Below, one piece after another: positions 33,903 through 42,193 of a stretch of DNA of 45,461 bases (positions are counted from its first letter, which is position 1; every line of letters begins with the position of its first letter). The position numbers were made by a program, and so were the translations under genes. The notes beneath the pieces are model-generated. The model was not told the DNA's origin. It saw nothing but the letters and a program-made list of their open reading frames with translations, and searched no databases. The stretch is taken from assembly GCA_945494785.1 (NCBI GenBank), contig CALYVN010000006.1:1-45461 (forward strand), written 5' to 3'. Source of the DNA: an uncultured Alistipes sp. Lineage in GTDB: Bacteria > Bacteroidota > Bacteroidia > Bacteroidales > Rikenellaceae.

Positions 33903-35042
33903 CTATTTTTTATCCTGTACGGTTTTGGTTACGAACGCCTCCGGAAACTCTTTGCGCACTGCCGGCAACGCCTTTTGCGCCGATGCCTTGTCGGAGTAGG
34001 TGCCCACGCAGTATTTATAAGGGAAACGCCCTTCCGAACGCACCTCCGTTACCTTGCAACGGTACGATTTGAATCGCGCATCGCCCGCATCCAGACGCAC
34101 GGCGCTTGCCATAATCTGAATCGTCCAACCTGCAACAGTCGTATCTACTCGCTCGGCATCCGCCTTGTGTTCCGACTGCGGTTCTGCCGACGGCGCAGAC
34201 TTTGCGACAGGCTCGGCAACAGCCGTCTGTTGCGGCTCCTTCTCGCCCAAAAGCAGCGATTTGCGGACGAATGCCACATAATCTTTGACTGCTTCGAAAA
34301 TCGCCGAAACTATCTCGCGCTGACCCTTTTCGGATGTGATATATTTGAGTTCCTGCGGATTGGACATAAAGCCTATTTCTGTCAGCACACTCGGCATATC
34401 GGTTGCATAAAGTACCTTCAAAGGCTGTCTGCGGATGCCGCGATTGTATCTGCCTTGCGACTTGTAGTGTTTCTGCACAAGTCTTGCCATCATTTCGCTG
34501 TATTCGCCGTAGGTAAACTGCAAGTTCTTGATATATGCCCTCACAATCGCCGCCGTTTTGCTGTCGGACATATCGAGCAGTTCGTCTTTGTTGTTAAGGT
34601 ACAGCGCATTGTCGTTGGAGCGCGTCTCCAACGAACTCTCGCCCATTATAAGCGTTTCGACACCGTGAGTACGCGGGTCGCGAGCCGCGTTGGAGTGAAT
34701 CGATATCAACAAATCGCCATCCGCACCGTTGGCTATGTCGGCACGAGCCTGCAAATCGTCGGTCAGCACCGATGAGAATTGTTTATCGACCTTGCGGGTA
34801 TAGACGACTTTGATGTCGGGCATACTCTTTTCGATAAGCGCACCGAGTTTGAGTGCGACCTGCAAATTGATATCCTTCTCGCAAATACCACCATATTTTG
34901 CACCCGGAAATTTGGAACCGCCATGTCCGGCATCGATTACTATCACACGGACCCCCTGTGCAACATTTTCACCCGACGCAACGTTGAACGAAAGTATGAT
35001 GCCGACAAGAGTCAAAATTATGCAAACACCTATGCGCTTCAT
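33903..35042 (-). CDS. N-acetylmuramoyl-L-alanine amidase (Amidase_3) with SPOR domain
   Basis: A 379-residue periplasmic hydrolase that cleaves the MurNAc-L-Ala bond. Signal peptide (residues 1-23, IILTLVGIILSFNVASG). Zinc ligands of the Amidase_3 fold are H40 (IDAGHGG), E55 (GICEKDINL) and H116 (LLISIHSNAA); E222 in LTEIGFMSNP is the catalytic glutamate. A Pro/Ala/Glu linker leads to a SPOR-like domain (about 302-375, GWTIQIMASAVRL to SDKASAQKALPAVRKEF), which in other proteins binds denuded glycan at division sites, suggesting a daughter-cell separation role. The ATG at 35042 is chosen over a TTG two codons upstream. First gene of the five-gene operon; promoter at 35159-35166. Confidence 0.94.
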   Translation of the reverse strand: MKRIGVCIILTLVGIILSFNVASGENVAQGVRVIVIDAGHGGSKFPGAKYGGICEKDINLQVALKLGALIEKSMPDIKVVYTRKVDKQFSSVLTDDLQARADIANGADGDLLISIHSNAARDPRTHGVETLIMGESSLETRSNDNALYLNNKDELLDMSDSKTAAIVRAYIKNLQFTYGEYSEMMARLVQKHYKSQGRYNRGIRRQPLKVLYATDMPSVLTEIGFMSNPQELKYITSEKGQREIVSAIFEAVKDYVAFVRKSLLLGEKEPQQTAVAEPVAKSAPSAEPQSEHKADAERVDTTVAGWTIQIMASAVRLDAGDARFKSYRCKVTEVRSEGRFPYKYCVGTYSDKASAQKALPAVRKEFPEAFVTKTVQDKK

Positions 35043-35084
35043 GGGCAATTACGGTTACGAATTGGATATATGGAGTTTTTTAAC

Positions 35085-35092
35085 TATCTTTA
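35085..35092 (+). promoter_or_regulatory. Possible -7 element TATCTTTA of lptD
   Basis: TATCTTTA differs from TAnnTTTG only at the last base. TTGG at 35062-35065 lies 19 bp upstream as a partial -33. The leader to the TTG start at 35185 would be about 86 nt and would contain the palindrome at 35142-35163. Confidence 0.35.
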
Positions 35093-35141
35093 CGCGCTGA
35101 AAAAACGCACATACACGCGCACAGGGGGCTTGTTTTTGCGT

Positions 35142-35163
35142 TTTTGCCGACGCGTCGGCAAAA
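35142..35163. promoter_or_regulatory. 22-bp perfect palindrome between the amidase and lptD operons
   Basis: The half site is TTTTGCCGACG; the full 22 bases are perfectly self-complementary, centred between 35152 and 35153. It covers the 3' half of the amidase -7 box and the predicted transcript start, and lies 22 bases before the lptD start. It could be a repressor operator or, as RNA, a GCCGA/TCGGC hairpin in the lptD leader. Confidence 0.5.
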
Positions 35164-35166
35164 TTA
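35159..35166 (-). promoter_or_regulatory. -7 promoter element TAATTTTG of the amidase operon
   Basis: Minus-strand TAATTTTG matches TAnnTTTG, 117 bases upstream of the amidase ATG at 35042. Its right half overlaps the 22-bp palindrome. Confidence 0.5.
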
Positions 35167-35184
35167 TGAAAAATTATTGAATTT

Positions 35185-38028
35185 TTGAAACATTTTAGGC
35201 TGAAATATACACTCTCGTTGTTAATCGCGATTGCTTTCGTGCAGATGGTTTTCGGTTTTGCACGACATGATGCTCCGACAGACGACAACACGGCCGCCTT
35301 GACAAGGCAGGATACGGTTGTCGCCTCTACCAATCGGGCAGATTCCGCAACGGCTTTGCCGACCCGTCCGACACGTCGCGCCCGCAAACATGCCAACACC
35401 AAACCGAACCTGCTCGCTCTGCAACAGCCCGATTCCGTCGCACTGCCTCAACAGACTGCCGATTCGTCGGCAATCGTACCGCACGGCACCGTTCCGGCAG
35501 CCGATTCGGTTGTCGCAGGCAATGCCGACACCGTGCGTACCAAAAAGCGCAAAGGCTCGGGTCTCGACCAGATTATTGACGGTAAAAACTCCGATTCGCT
35601 CTTCTACGACGTGCGCAACAAGAAGGTGTACATCTACAACAAAGGCGATGTCAAATACGAGGACAAGAGTTTGCAGGCCGATTTCATGCAAATCGACATG
35701 GAGACCAAAGAGGTGCATGCCTACGGCAAACCCGATTCGGTGGATGGCAAGGCTGTAAGCACCCATCCCGTTTTCAACGACGGAGGCTCGTCCTACACAA
35801 TGGATACCATAACTTACAATTTTGGCTCAAAAAAGGCATTCATTCAGGGCGTTGCCACACAGGAGGGCGATGGTTGGCTCGTCGGCGGCAAAATCAAAAA
35901 AATGGAGGATAACACCGTTAATATCCAATCGGGCAAATACACCACCTGCGACCATACCGAACATCCGCATTTCTATTTGGCAATGACCAAGGCGAAGGTT
36001 ATCCCCGGCAAAAAGATTGTTACGGGGCCCGCCTATCTCGTCATGGAGGATGTGCCTATCTATTTCCTCGGCATTCCCGAAGGTTTCTTCCCGATAAATC
36101 TCGGTCCGAAATCGGGTTTGCTGATGCCGTCATACGGCGAAGACGGCGCACGAGGTTTCTTCCTACGCGGATTGGGTTACTATTTCATCTTCGGACAGCA
36201 CATGGATTTGGCGGTAACGGGCGGTATTTATACGCTCGGCTCGTGGGAAGTTGCGGCTTCGTCGCGCTACACCAAACGCTACAAATTCTCGGGCAACTTC
36301 TCGTTCGACTATTCGAGCATCAAGACGGGCGACAAGGGCGAACCCGACTACATCAAACAGAACAACTTCAAGTTCATGTGGACCCATTCGCAAGACCCGA
36401 AGGCCAACCCCGGTTCCACATTCTCGGCATCGGTCAATCTCTCCACCAGCGGTTACAGCAAATACTCCGCCAATACGCTCAACGACATCCTTTCGACCCA
36501 AACCAACTCCTCCATCTCCTATTCAAAGAGTTGGGCAGGCACGCCGTTCTCGTTGTCGATGAACATGGCCATATCGCAAAACTCGCAGACCCGCGCCATA
36601 TCGATAACCTTCCCGACCATCGTATTCAACGTTTCGCGCGTCTATCCGTTCAAGCGCAAAGAGGCTGTCGGCAAGGCTCGCTGGTACGAGAAAATATCGT
36701 TCACTTACAGCGGAAAAATAACCAACTCCGTCTCGGCGCAGGAGAACAAGATATTCACGAAGGAGACGCTGAAAAACATGCGCAACGGCATCGAGCATAC
36801 GCTGCCCGTATCGGCGCAGTTCACGCTGTTCAAATATATCAACATCACGCCGAGTTTCAACTACACCGAACGGTGGTATTTCAAGCGACAGATGCAGGAG
36901 TGGAATCCAGAAACCAACAAAGTCGAAAAACTCGACCCCGAATACGGTTTCTACCGCATCTACAACTACAACGCATCGGTCAATATCAGCACTACAATCT
37001 ACGGAATGTGGCAAATGAAGAAAAAGACCAGCAAGATACAGGCTGTGCGCCACACACTGACGCCGAGCATCGGTTTCGCATACGCGCCCAACTTCGGCAA
37101 GCAGAAATACGGCTACTACAAGACCGTACAATCGGACTCGCTCGGCGGCTATACCGTCTATTCCCCTTATGCCGACAATGCCTACGGCGTACCGGGTCAG
37201 GGGCAATCGGCTGCACTGACATTCTCGTTGTCGCAAACACTCGAAATGAAGGTATTGAGCAAGCGCGACTCGACGGGCGTAAAAAAAATCAAACTCATCG
37301 ACGAATTGCGCATCAGCGGCTCGTACAATTTCCTCGCCGACTCCATGCGGTTGTCGAATCTGCCGATTTCGTTCCGTGCGACCATCTACAAGAATTTCGG
37401 CATCAACCTGTCGGCGACACTGGACCCTTACGAGGTCTCGCCGCAGGGTGTACGTTACAACAAACTGATGATTAGACGAGGTTTGCCGGGTCGTATCGTC
37501 AATACGGGTTGGAGTTTCGGCTACACCTTCAAATCGCGCGAAAACAAATCGCAGGCTGCCGTAAACGACATCAACACCATTCCGCCCGAATACTTCAATC
37601 CATACTCCGACCCTTACGGACTGATGGACCCCGTATTGCGCAGACGCTACATGGCAGCCGGATATTACGATTTCTCCATACCTTGGAACATCGGTTTCAA
37701 CTATGTCATCAGTTACGGCATTCAGTATGTAAACAACGGCACGACCGGTTACAAAAAGAACGTTACGCAGACCATCGGTTTCAACGGCAGTGTGAATCTC
37801 ACGCCCAAAACGGGTGTGTCGTTCACCAGCGGTTTCGACATACAGAACAAAAAACTGACCACGACCTCCATCTCCATCACACGCGATTTGCACTGTTGGC
37901 AGATGTCGTTCGTCTGGATTCCGTTCGGTACGCACAAGAGTTGGAGTTTCAACATCGGCGTCAAGGCTTCGTCGTTGGCCGACCTCAAATACGATAAAAG
38001 CCAAACCATGTACGACAATATGTTCTGA
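35185..38028 (+). CDS. lptD: LPS-assembly outer-membrane protein LptD (Bacteroidota type)
   Basis: A 947-residue beta-barrel that inserts LPS in the outer leaflet. The signal peptide (YTLSLLIAIAFVQMVFGFA) is followed by a Ser/Asp/Thr-rich linker (43-139). An OstA/LptA-like jelly roll comes next, about 140-300 (DVRNKKVYIYNKGDVKYEDKSLQADFMQIDMET, TYNFGSKKAFIQGV). LPSYGEDGARGFFLRGLGYYF opens the barrel, which has alternating aromatic strands to the end (AQTMYDNMF-like terminus, KSQTMYDNMF). It is larger than E. coli LptD (784), as usual for this phylum. The start is TTG at 35185: no in-frame ATG precedes a stop, and the first internal ATG (Met21) would destroy the signal peptide. The OstA-like protein at 14266-16794 is a likely partner. 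Confidence 0.9.
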   Translation: MKHFRLKYTLSLLIAIAFVQMVFGFARHDAPTDDNTAALTRQDTVVASTNRADSATALPTRPTRRARKHANTKPNLLALQQPDSVALPQQTADSSAIVPHGTVPAADSVVAGNADTVRTKKRKGSGLDQIIDGKNSDSLFYDVRNKKVYIYNKGDVKYEDKSLQADFMQIDMETKEVHAYGKPDSVDGKAVSTHPVFNDGGSSYTMDTITYNFGSKKAFIQGVATQEGDGWLVGGKIKKMEDNTVNIQSGKYTTCDHTEHPHFYLAMTKAKVIPGKKIVTGPAYLVMEDVPIYFLGIPEGFFPINLGPKSGLLMPSYGEDGARGFFLRGLGYYFIFGQHMDLAVTGGIYTLGSWEVAASSRYTKRYKFSGNFSFDYSSIKTGDKGEPDYIKQNNFKFMWTHSQDPKANPGSTFSASVNLSTSGYSKYSANTLNDILSTQTNSSISYSKSWAGTPFSLSMNMAISQNSQTRAISITFPTIVFNVSRVYPFKRKEAVGKARWYEKISFTYSGKITNSVSAQENKIFTKETLKNMRNGIEHTLPVSAQFTLFKYINITPSFNYTERWYFKRQMQEWNPETNKVEKLDPEYGFYRIYNYNASVNISTTIYGMWQMKKKTSKIQAVRHTLTPSIGFAYAPNFGKQKYGYYKTVQSDSLGGYTVYSPYADNAYGVPGQGQSAALTFSLSQTLEMKVLSKRDSTGVKKIKLIDELRISGSYNFLADSMRLSNLPISFRATIYKNFGINLSATLDPYEVSPQGVRYNKLMIRRGLPGRIVNTGWSFGYTFKSRENKSQAAVNDINTIPPEYFNPYSDPYGLMDPVLRRRYMAAGYYDFSIPWNIGFNYVISYGIQYVNNGTTGYKKNVTQTIGFNGSVNLTPKTGVSFTSGFDIQNKKLTTTSISITRDLHCWQMSFVWIPFGTHKSWSFNIGVKASSLADLKYDKSQTMYDNMF

Positions 38029-38082
38029 TTCGGTACGGCTTTTGCGCTTGATATAAACACGAGAATAAAACAATATCAAAAT

Positions 38083-38709
38083 ATGAAACATACACACGCT
38101 GACAATCAAGAAATTAACAGCGACGCAAGGCTCGATGACAAAGAGCAGCGGCACAGCAACGACGATGCCGCATGCGACAATCTGACAGCAGAGCAGAGCG
38201 AATCTGACAAGGTGGCAGACAAGCAGTCGGCCGATGACGACAAAGCAAAGGCGCAGGAATCGCAGACCGATTCTGCACCGAAGCAGGAGGAGGTCGATTG
38301 GCGCGACAAATACATTCGGTTGCAGGCCGAGTTCGACAATTTCCGCAAGCGCACTCTGCGCGAAAAGATGGACCTGATCCAGAGCGGAGGCAGCGATGTA
38401 TTGAAGGCGATGCTGCCCGTGTTGGACGATGTGATGCGGGCATTGGAGGCTTCGAAAAAGAGCGACGATTTGGCTGCTCTGCGTAAGGGCGAAGAGTTGG
38501 TCGCTCAAAAGTTCGTCGATGCCCTGCGCCAAAAGAACGTTACCGAGATAGAGGCACAGGATGCCGATTTCAATCCAGATTTGCACGAGGCTGTTGCCAA
38601 ATTTGCTGCGGGCGAGGATAAAAAGGGCAAGGTAATCGATGTCGTACAACGCGGTTATATGCTTGGCGACAAAGTATTGCGTTTTGCCAAAGTTGTAGTG
38701 GGAGAATAA
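38083..38709 (+). CDS. grpE: Nucleotide-exchange factor GrpE
   Basis: A 208-residue co-chaperone that releases ADP from DnaK. The first 70 residues are acidic and disordered (Asp/Glu/Gln-rich), followed by the long dimerisation helix ([23 protein letters not shown]) and the beta-domain ending [37 protein letters not shown], the family signature. The ATG at 38083 is 54 bases after the lptD stop. I saw no CIRCE element and no TAnnTTTG box in that gap, so grpE may be read from the lptD promoter or from an unrecognised heat-shock promoter. dnaJ starts 4 bases after its stop. dnaK is not in this window. Confidence 0.96.
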   Translation: MKHTHADNQEINSDARLDDKEQRHSNDDAACDNLTAEQSESDKVADKQSADDDKAKAQESQTDSAPKQEEVDWRDKYIRLQAEFDNFRKRTLREKMDLIQSGGSDVLKAMLPVLDDVMRALEASKKSDDLAALRKGEELVAQKFVDALRQKNVTEIEAQDADFNPDLHEAVAKFAAGEDKKGKVIDVVQRGYMLGDKVLRFAKVVVGE

Positions 38710-38713
38710 TACG

Positions 38714-39880
38714 ATGGCTGAGAAAAGAGATTACTACGAGGTATTGGGCGTCGCAAAGAATGCCAATGCCGACGAAATAAAGAAGGCATACCGCAAGGCT
38801 GCCATAAAATATCACCCCGACAAGAACCCCGGCGACAAAGAGGCCGAAGAGAAATTCAAGGAGGCTGCCGAGGCTTACGACGTATTGTCGAATCCCGACA
38901 AACGCGCACGTTACGACCAATTCGGACACGCGGGCGTAAACGGAGGTGCCGCAGGCGGAGGATTCGGAGGATTCGGAGGTGCGGGAGGTTTCTCGATGGA
39001 GGATATCTTCTCGCAATTCGGCGACATCTTCGGCGGACATTTCGGCGGATTCGGCGGCAGCGGTTCGGGTCGCGGAGGACGACGTGTCAATCGCGGTACC
39101 GACATCCGCGTAAAGGTTAAACTGACCCTTGCCGAGATAGCAAGCGGCACGACAAAGAAACTTAAAATCAACAAATACGTCGTCTGCGACCAATGCGGCG
39201 GTACGGGTGCCAAAGACTCCTCGTCCTACACCACTTGTGCCACCTGCAACGGTACGGGTGTCGTAAATCGCGTCGAGAATACCTTTTTCGGGCGCATGCA
39301 GACCCAAAGCGTATGTCCCGCATGCGGCGGCGAAGGACGCATCATCAAGGATAAGTGCGACAAGTGCGGTGGCGAAGGCATAGTCAAAGGGAGCGAAGTC
39401 ATCGAAATCAACATCCCTGCCGGCGTAGGCGAAGGTATGGCTCTGACCGTCTCCGGCAAGGGCAATGCAGCACGCCACGGAGGAGTAAACGGCGACCTGC
39501 TCGTGGTAATCGAGGAGGAGCGCAATCCGGAACTCGTACGCGATGGCGACGATTTGATTCACAACCTCAACATCACCATTCCGACCGCTCTACTCGGCGG
39601 CGAGGTTGAAGTACCGACCATCGACGGCAAAGCACGGATAAAGATAGCCGCCGGCACCCACGCAGGTAAGGTTTTGAGACTGCGCGGCAAAGGTTTGCCT
39701 TCGGTAAACGGCTACGGACGAGGCGACATACTCGTCGTGGTGGACATAACGATTCCGTCTTCGCTCAATTCGGCAGAGAAGAAATTGGTCGAGCAACTCG
39801 CCGAGATGCCCGATTTCAAGAGAGCCGAAAAGGTCGAGAATCAAAACATATTCGAGCGAATGAAGAGTTTTTTCAGATAA
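38714..39880 (+). CDS. dnaJ: Chaperone DnaJ
   Basis: A 388-residue type I Hsp40. The J-domain (1-70) has YHPDKNPGD with HPD at residues 34-36, the DnaK-stimulating tripeptide. A Gly/Phe-rich stretch (about 75-115) follows. The zinc domain has four repeats, [24 protein letters not shown] and CDKCGGEG, then the two client-binding beta-domains ([37 protein letters not shown]). It acts with GrpE and DnaK in folding. The ATG at 38714 is 4 bases after grpE; the next gene follows 15 bases after its stop. Confidence 0.98.
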   Translation: MAEKRDYYEVLGVAKNANADEIKKAYRKAAIKYHPDKNPGDKEAEEKFKEAAEAYDVLSNPDKRARYDQFGHAGVNGGAAGGGFGGFGGAGGFSMEDIFSQFGDIFGGHFGGFGGSGSGRGGRRVNRGTDIRVKVKLTLAEIASGTTKKLKINKYVVCDQCGGTGAKDSSSYTTCATCNGTGVVNRVENTFFGRMQTQSVCPACGGEGRIIKDKCDKCGGEGIVKGSEVIEINIPAGVGEGMALTVSGKGNAARHGGVNGDLLVVIEEERNPELVRDGDDLIHNLNITIPTALLGGEVEVPTIDGKARIKIAAGTHAGKVLRLRGKGLPSVNGYGRGDILVVVDITIPSSLNSAEKKLVEQLAEMPDFKRAEKVENQNIFERMKSFFR

Positions 39881-39895
39881 AAAACCGTTGAAATT

Positions 39896-40294
39896 ATGGG
39901 TTGGTTCACTCCGTACAAGCGTAAAGCCAATGAGTTCAAATACACGCCGCGCTATTTCGATGCCGACAAAGAGCGTCGCGAGCAGCGCAGACGCGAACTG
40001 TGCGGCGAAAGTTCGGCAGATGCCGATGCGGAATATCAGGTCGGCAGGTATATCCGCACCCAACGGGCAGCGCGTGCCGAAGCACGTGCCGCACGAGGCA
40101 ACCGCGGCCGTCATCAGCCGATTGTACTGCTTGCGGGCATCGTGCTGATTGTGCTGTTGGCATATATGCTCTATCCGCGCATCGTATCGGCATTCGCCAC
40201 GGCACAAACCGCCGAACAGAGCCGAACGCAAAGCGAGGAGTTCAACCCCTATACGCCGATTACCGTAGTACCTAACGATTACAAGGAGGAGTAA
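39896..40294 (+). CDS. Small single-pass membrane protein of unknown function
   Basis: A 132-residue protein that I cannot assign. Residues 1-80 are hydrophilic and arginine-rich (KERREQRRRELCG, RAARAEARAARGNRGR), starting MGWFTPYKRKANEFKYTPRYFD, a motif I have seen in uncharacterised Bacteroidota proteins next to mutL. One membrane helix (about 82-101, VLLAGIVLIVLLAYMLYP) is followed by about 30 residues with Pro and acidic end (NPYTPITVVPNDYKEE). The positive-inside rule puts the N-terminus in the cytosol. It lies 15 bases after dnaJ and its stop directly abuts the mutL ATG, so it is almost certainly co-expressed. The codon style matches its neighbours. Confidence 0.8.
   Translation: MGWFTPYKRKANEFKYTPRYFDADKERREQRRRELCGESSADADAEYQVGRYIRTQRAARAEARAARGNRGRHQPIVLLAGIVLIVLLAYMLYPRIVSAFATAQTAEQSRTQSEEFNPYTPITVVPNDYKEE
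40283..40289 (+). promoter_or_regulatory. Consensus Shine-Dalgarno sequence before mutL
   Basis: AAGGAGG lies 5 bases upstream of the mutL ATG at 40295. Bacteroidota rarely use such sites, and here it overlaps the Lys-Glu-Glu end codons of the upstream gene, so it may be chance or may support coupled translation. Confidence 0.4.
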
Positions 40295-42178
40295 ATGGCC
40301 GATCGCATAAAACTGTTGCCCGAAATTGTCGCCAACCAAATCAAGGCAGGCGAGGTCGTGGAGTCGCCATCATCCGCAGTCAAGGAGATGTTGGAGAATG
40401 CCATCGATGCGGGTGCCACATGCGTCAAGGTCAATTTCAGCAACGGCGGCAGAGATTTGATACAGGTCGTCGATAACGGCTGCGGCATGTCGCCGACCGA
40501 TGCCCGCATGGCGTTCGAGTGTCATGCCACGAGCAAAATCGCCACGCTCGACGACATCTATGCCCTGCACACTTTCGGTTTCCGCGGAGAGGCTTTGGCT
40601 TCGATTGCGGCAGTGTCGCAGGTCGAACTACTTACCCGTCAGCACGACAGCGAAATCGGTACGCAGACCATAGTAAACGGCGGCGAATTCGTGTCGCAGC
40701 GACCCGTTGCAACACCCGCAGGCTCGCAATTTTTGGTACGCAACATATTCTACAATACGCCCGCACGCCGCAAATTCATCGACAATAACGAATCGAAACT
40801 TGCGGCCGGCATAAAGAGCGAATTTCGGCGCGTTGCGTTGTGCCATCCCGAAGTCGAACTGCATCTGCTTTCGAACGGAGCACCGCTCTACTCGCTGCCG
40901 CAATCCAATTTGGCGGAACGCATAGTCGGCGTAATGGGCGGCTCGGTCAAAAATAATCTGTTGGAGGTCGGCGTACAAACCACCATAGCCACGATAGAGG
41001 GCTTCGTCGGCAAACCGTCTGCCGCCAAACTTCGCACAGGCGAACAGTTCATGTTCGTAAATGGTCGCTATTTCCGCTCGCCTTATCTGAACAAGGCGGT
41101 TACGAAGGCCTACGAGAAACTTATTCCCGACGGAACGATGCCGTCGTTTTTCCTCTACATCACGGTCGATGCCGAGCGCGTCGATGTGAATGTCCATGCC
41201 AAAAAGACCGAAGTCAAATTTGCCGACAACGAAGCCTTGTGGCAAATCCTCAACGCCGCCGTTCGCGAGACTCTCGCCAAAAGCGGCTCGGTACCGTTGC
41301 TCGATTTCGACAATACGGGCAATGTGGAGATTCCGGTTGCCACTCGCGGCATATCCTACGACGAACCTCGCTCGACCACCCGCGACGACTATAATCCGTT
41401 CCTCAAAGATACTGACGGAGTAACGGCATCGACCCTTCGTTCGTCGGGTTTCAGCGATGTGAACTACCGATTCGACACGGCAACAGCCGACGACGATTTC
41501 ATCACTTTGGCAGGAGGAGGCTCGGCATATCCGCAGTCGGAGACCGACGACCAATTCGAATACATCGCATCGGAGGAGACACCTGCCGACAACGAGTTGA
41601 ATTTCGATAATGGCGGGCAGAGTGTCGAAAATCTGTTCTGTTTCAACAAGCGGTACGCCATTTGTTCGATTGGCGGACGCATGGCGGTCATCGACCTGCA
41701 TCGTGCCCACGAGCGCATATTGTACGACACCTTCCGTTCGATGCTTCTGCACGGCTCGACCGTATCGCAACAGTTGCTCTTTCCGCAAACGCTCACCGTA
41801 TCGAATGAGGAGTATGCCACAGTCGAAGAGTATGCGGTAGATTTCGCCTCGCTCGGTTTCGACATGGAGTTCAAAGGCGACTGCACGTTGGAGATTCGCG
41901 GCATACCTGCCGACACCTCCGCAGACGGCATAGATACCATCCTTTACGCGATGATTCAATCCCTCTCCCTGCCGCAGACGCTTGCCGATGTACGCAAAGA
42001 CCGTCTTGCCGCAACTCTAGCTCGCGGTGCGGTGCGCTTCAATGCAGCATACACCGCCGAAGAGGCCGCACGACTCATCCCGAAACTGTTCGCTTCAACC
42101 AACCCTACATATTCGCCTTCGGGCAAACGTATAATCGCAGAGTTCTCGCCCGAGGAGATTCAGGCGAAACTGCAATAA
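40295..42178 (+). CDS. mutL: DNA mismatch-repair protein MutL
   Basis: A 627-residue GHKL ATPase that links MutS to downstream repair. N-terminal motifs are KEMLENAIDAGATCVKVNF, VDNGCGM and LHTFGFRGEALASIAAVSQV. A variable acidic linker (about 335-440) precedes the dimerisation domain. The endonuclease motif of many MutL proteins, DQHA-x2-E-x4-E, reads DLHRAHERILYD here (D467), with Q and the final E lost, and the zinc motif CPHGRP appears as SPSGKR near the C-terminus. Intrinsic nicking activity is therefore doubtful. The ATG is directly after the stop of the small membrane-protein gene; the rhomboid gene follows 15 bases later. Confidence 0.96.
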   Translation: MADRIKLLPEIVANQIKAGEVVESPSSAVKEMLENAIDAGATCVKVNFSNGGRDLIQVVDNGCGMSPTDARMAFECHATSKIATLDDIYALHTFGFRGEALASIAAVSQVELLTRQHDSEIGTQTIVNGGEFVSQRPVATPAGSQFLVRNIFYNTPARRKFIDNNESKLAAGIKSEFRRVALCHPEVELHLLSNGAPLYSLPQSNLAERIVGVMGGSVKNNLLEVGVQTTIATIEGFVGKPSAAKLRTGEQFMFVNGRYFRSPYLNKAVTKAYEKLIPDGTMPSFFLYITVDAERVDVNVHAKKTEVKFADNEALWQILNAAVRETLAKSGSVPLLDFDNTGNVEIPVATRGISYDEPRSTTRDDYNPFLKDTDGVTASTLRSSGFSDVNYRFDTATADDDFITLAGGGSAYPQSETDDQFEYIASEETPADNELNFDNGGQSVENLFCFNKRYAICSIGGRMAVIDLHRAHERILYDTFRSMLLHGSTVSQQLLFPQTLTVSNEEYATVEEYAVDFASLGFDMEFKGDCTLEIRGIPADTSADGIDTILYAMIQSLSLPQTLADVRKDRLAATLARGAVRFNAAYTAEEAARLIPKLFASTNPTYSPSGKRIIAEFSPEEIQAKLQ

Positions 42179-42193
42179 AACCGACACAAAGAG

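Noticed and set aside
35055..35402. 115-codon minus-strand frame across the amidase-lptD gap
   Set aside because: It overlaps the lptD signal-peptide region and both promoter candidates; no domain visible.
38029..38082. Heat-shock operator (CIRCE-type) upstream of grpE
   Set aside because: No TTAGCACTC/GAGTGCTAA inverted repeat and no TAnnTTTG box was found.
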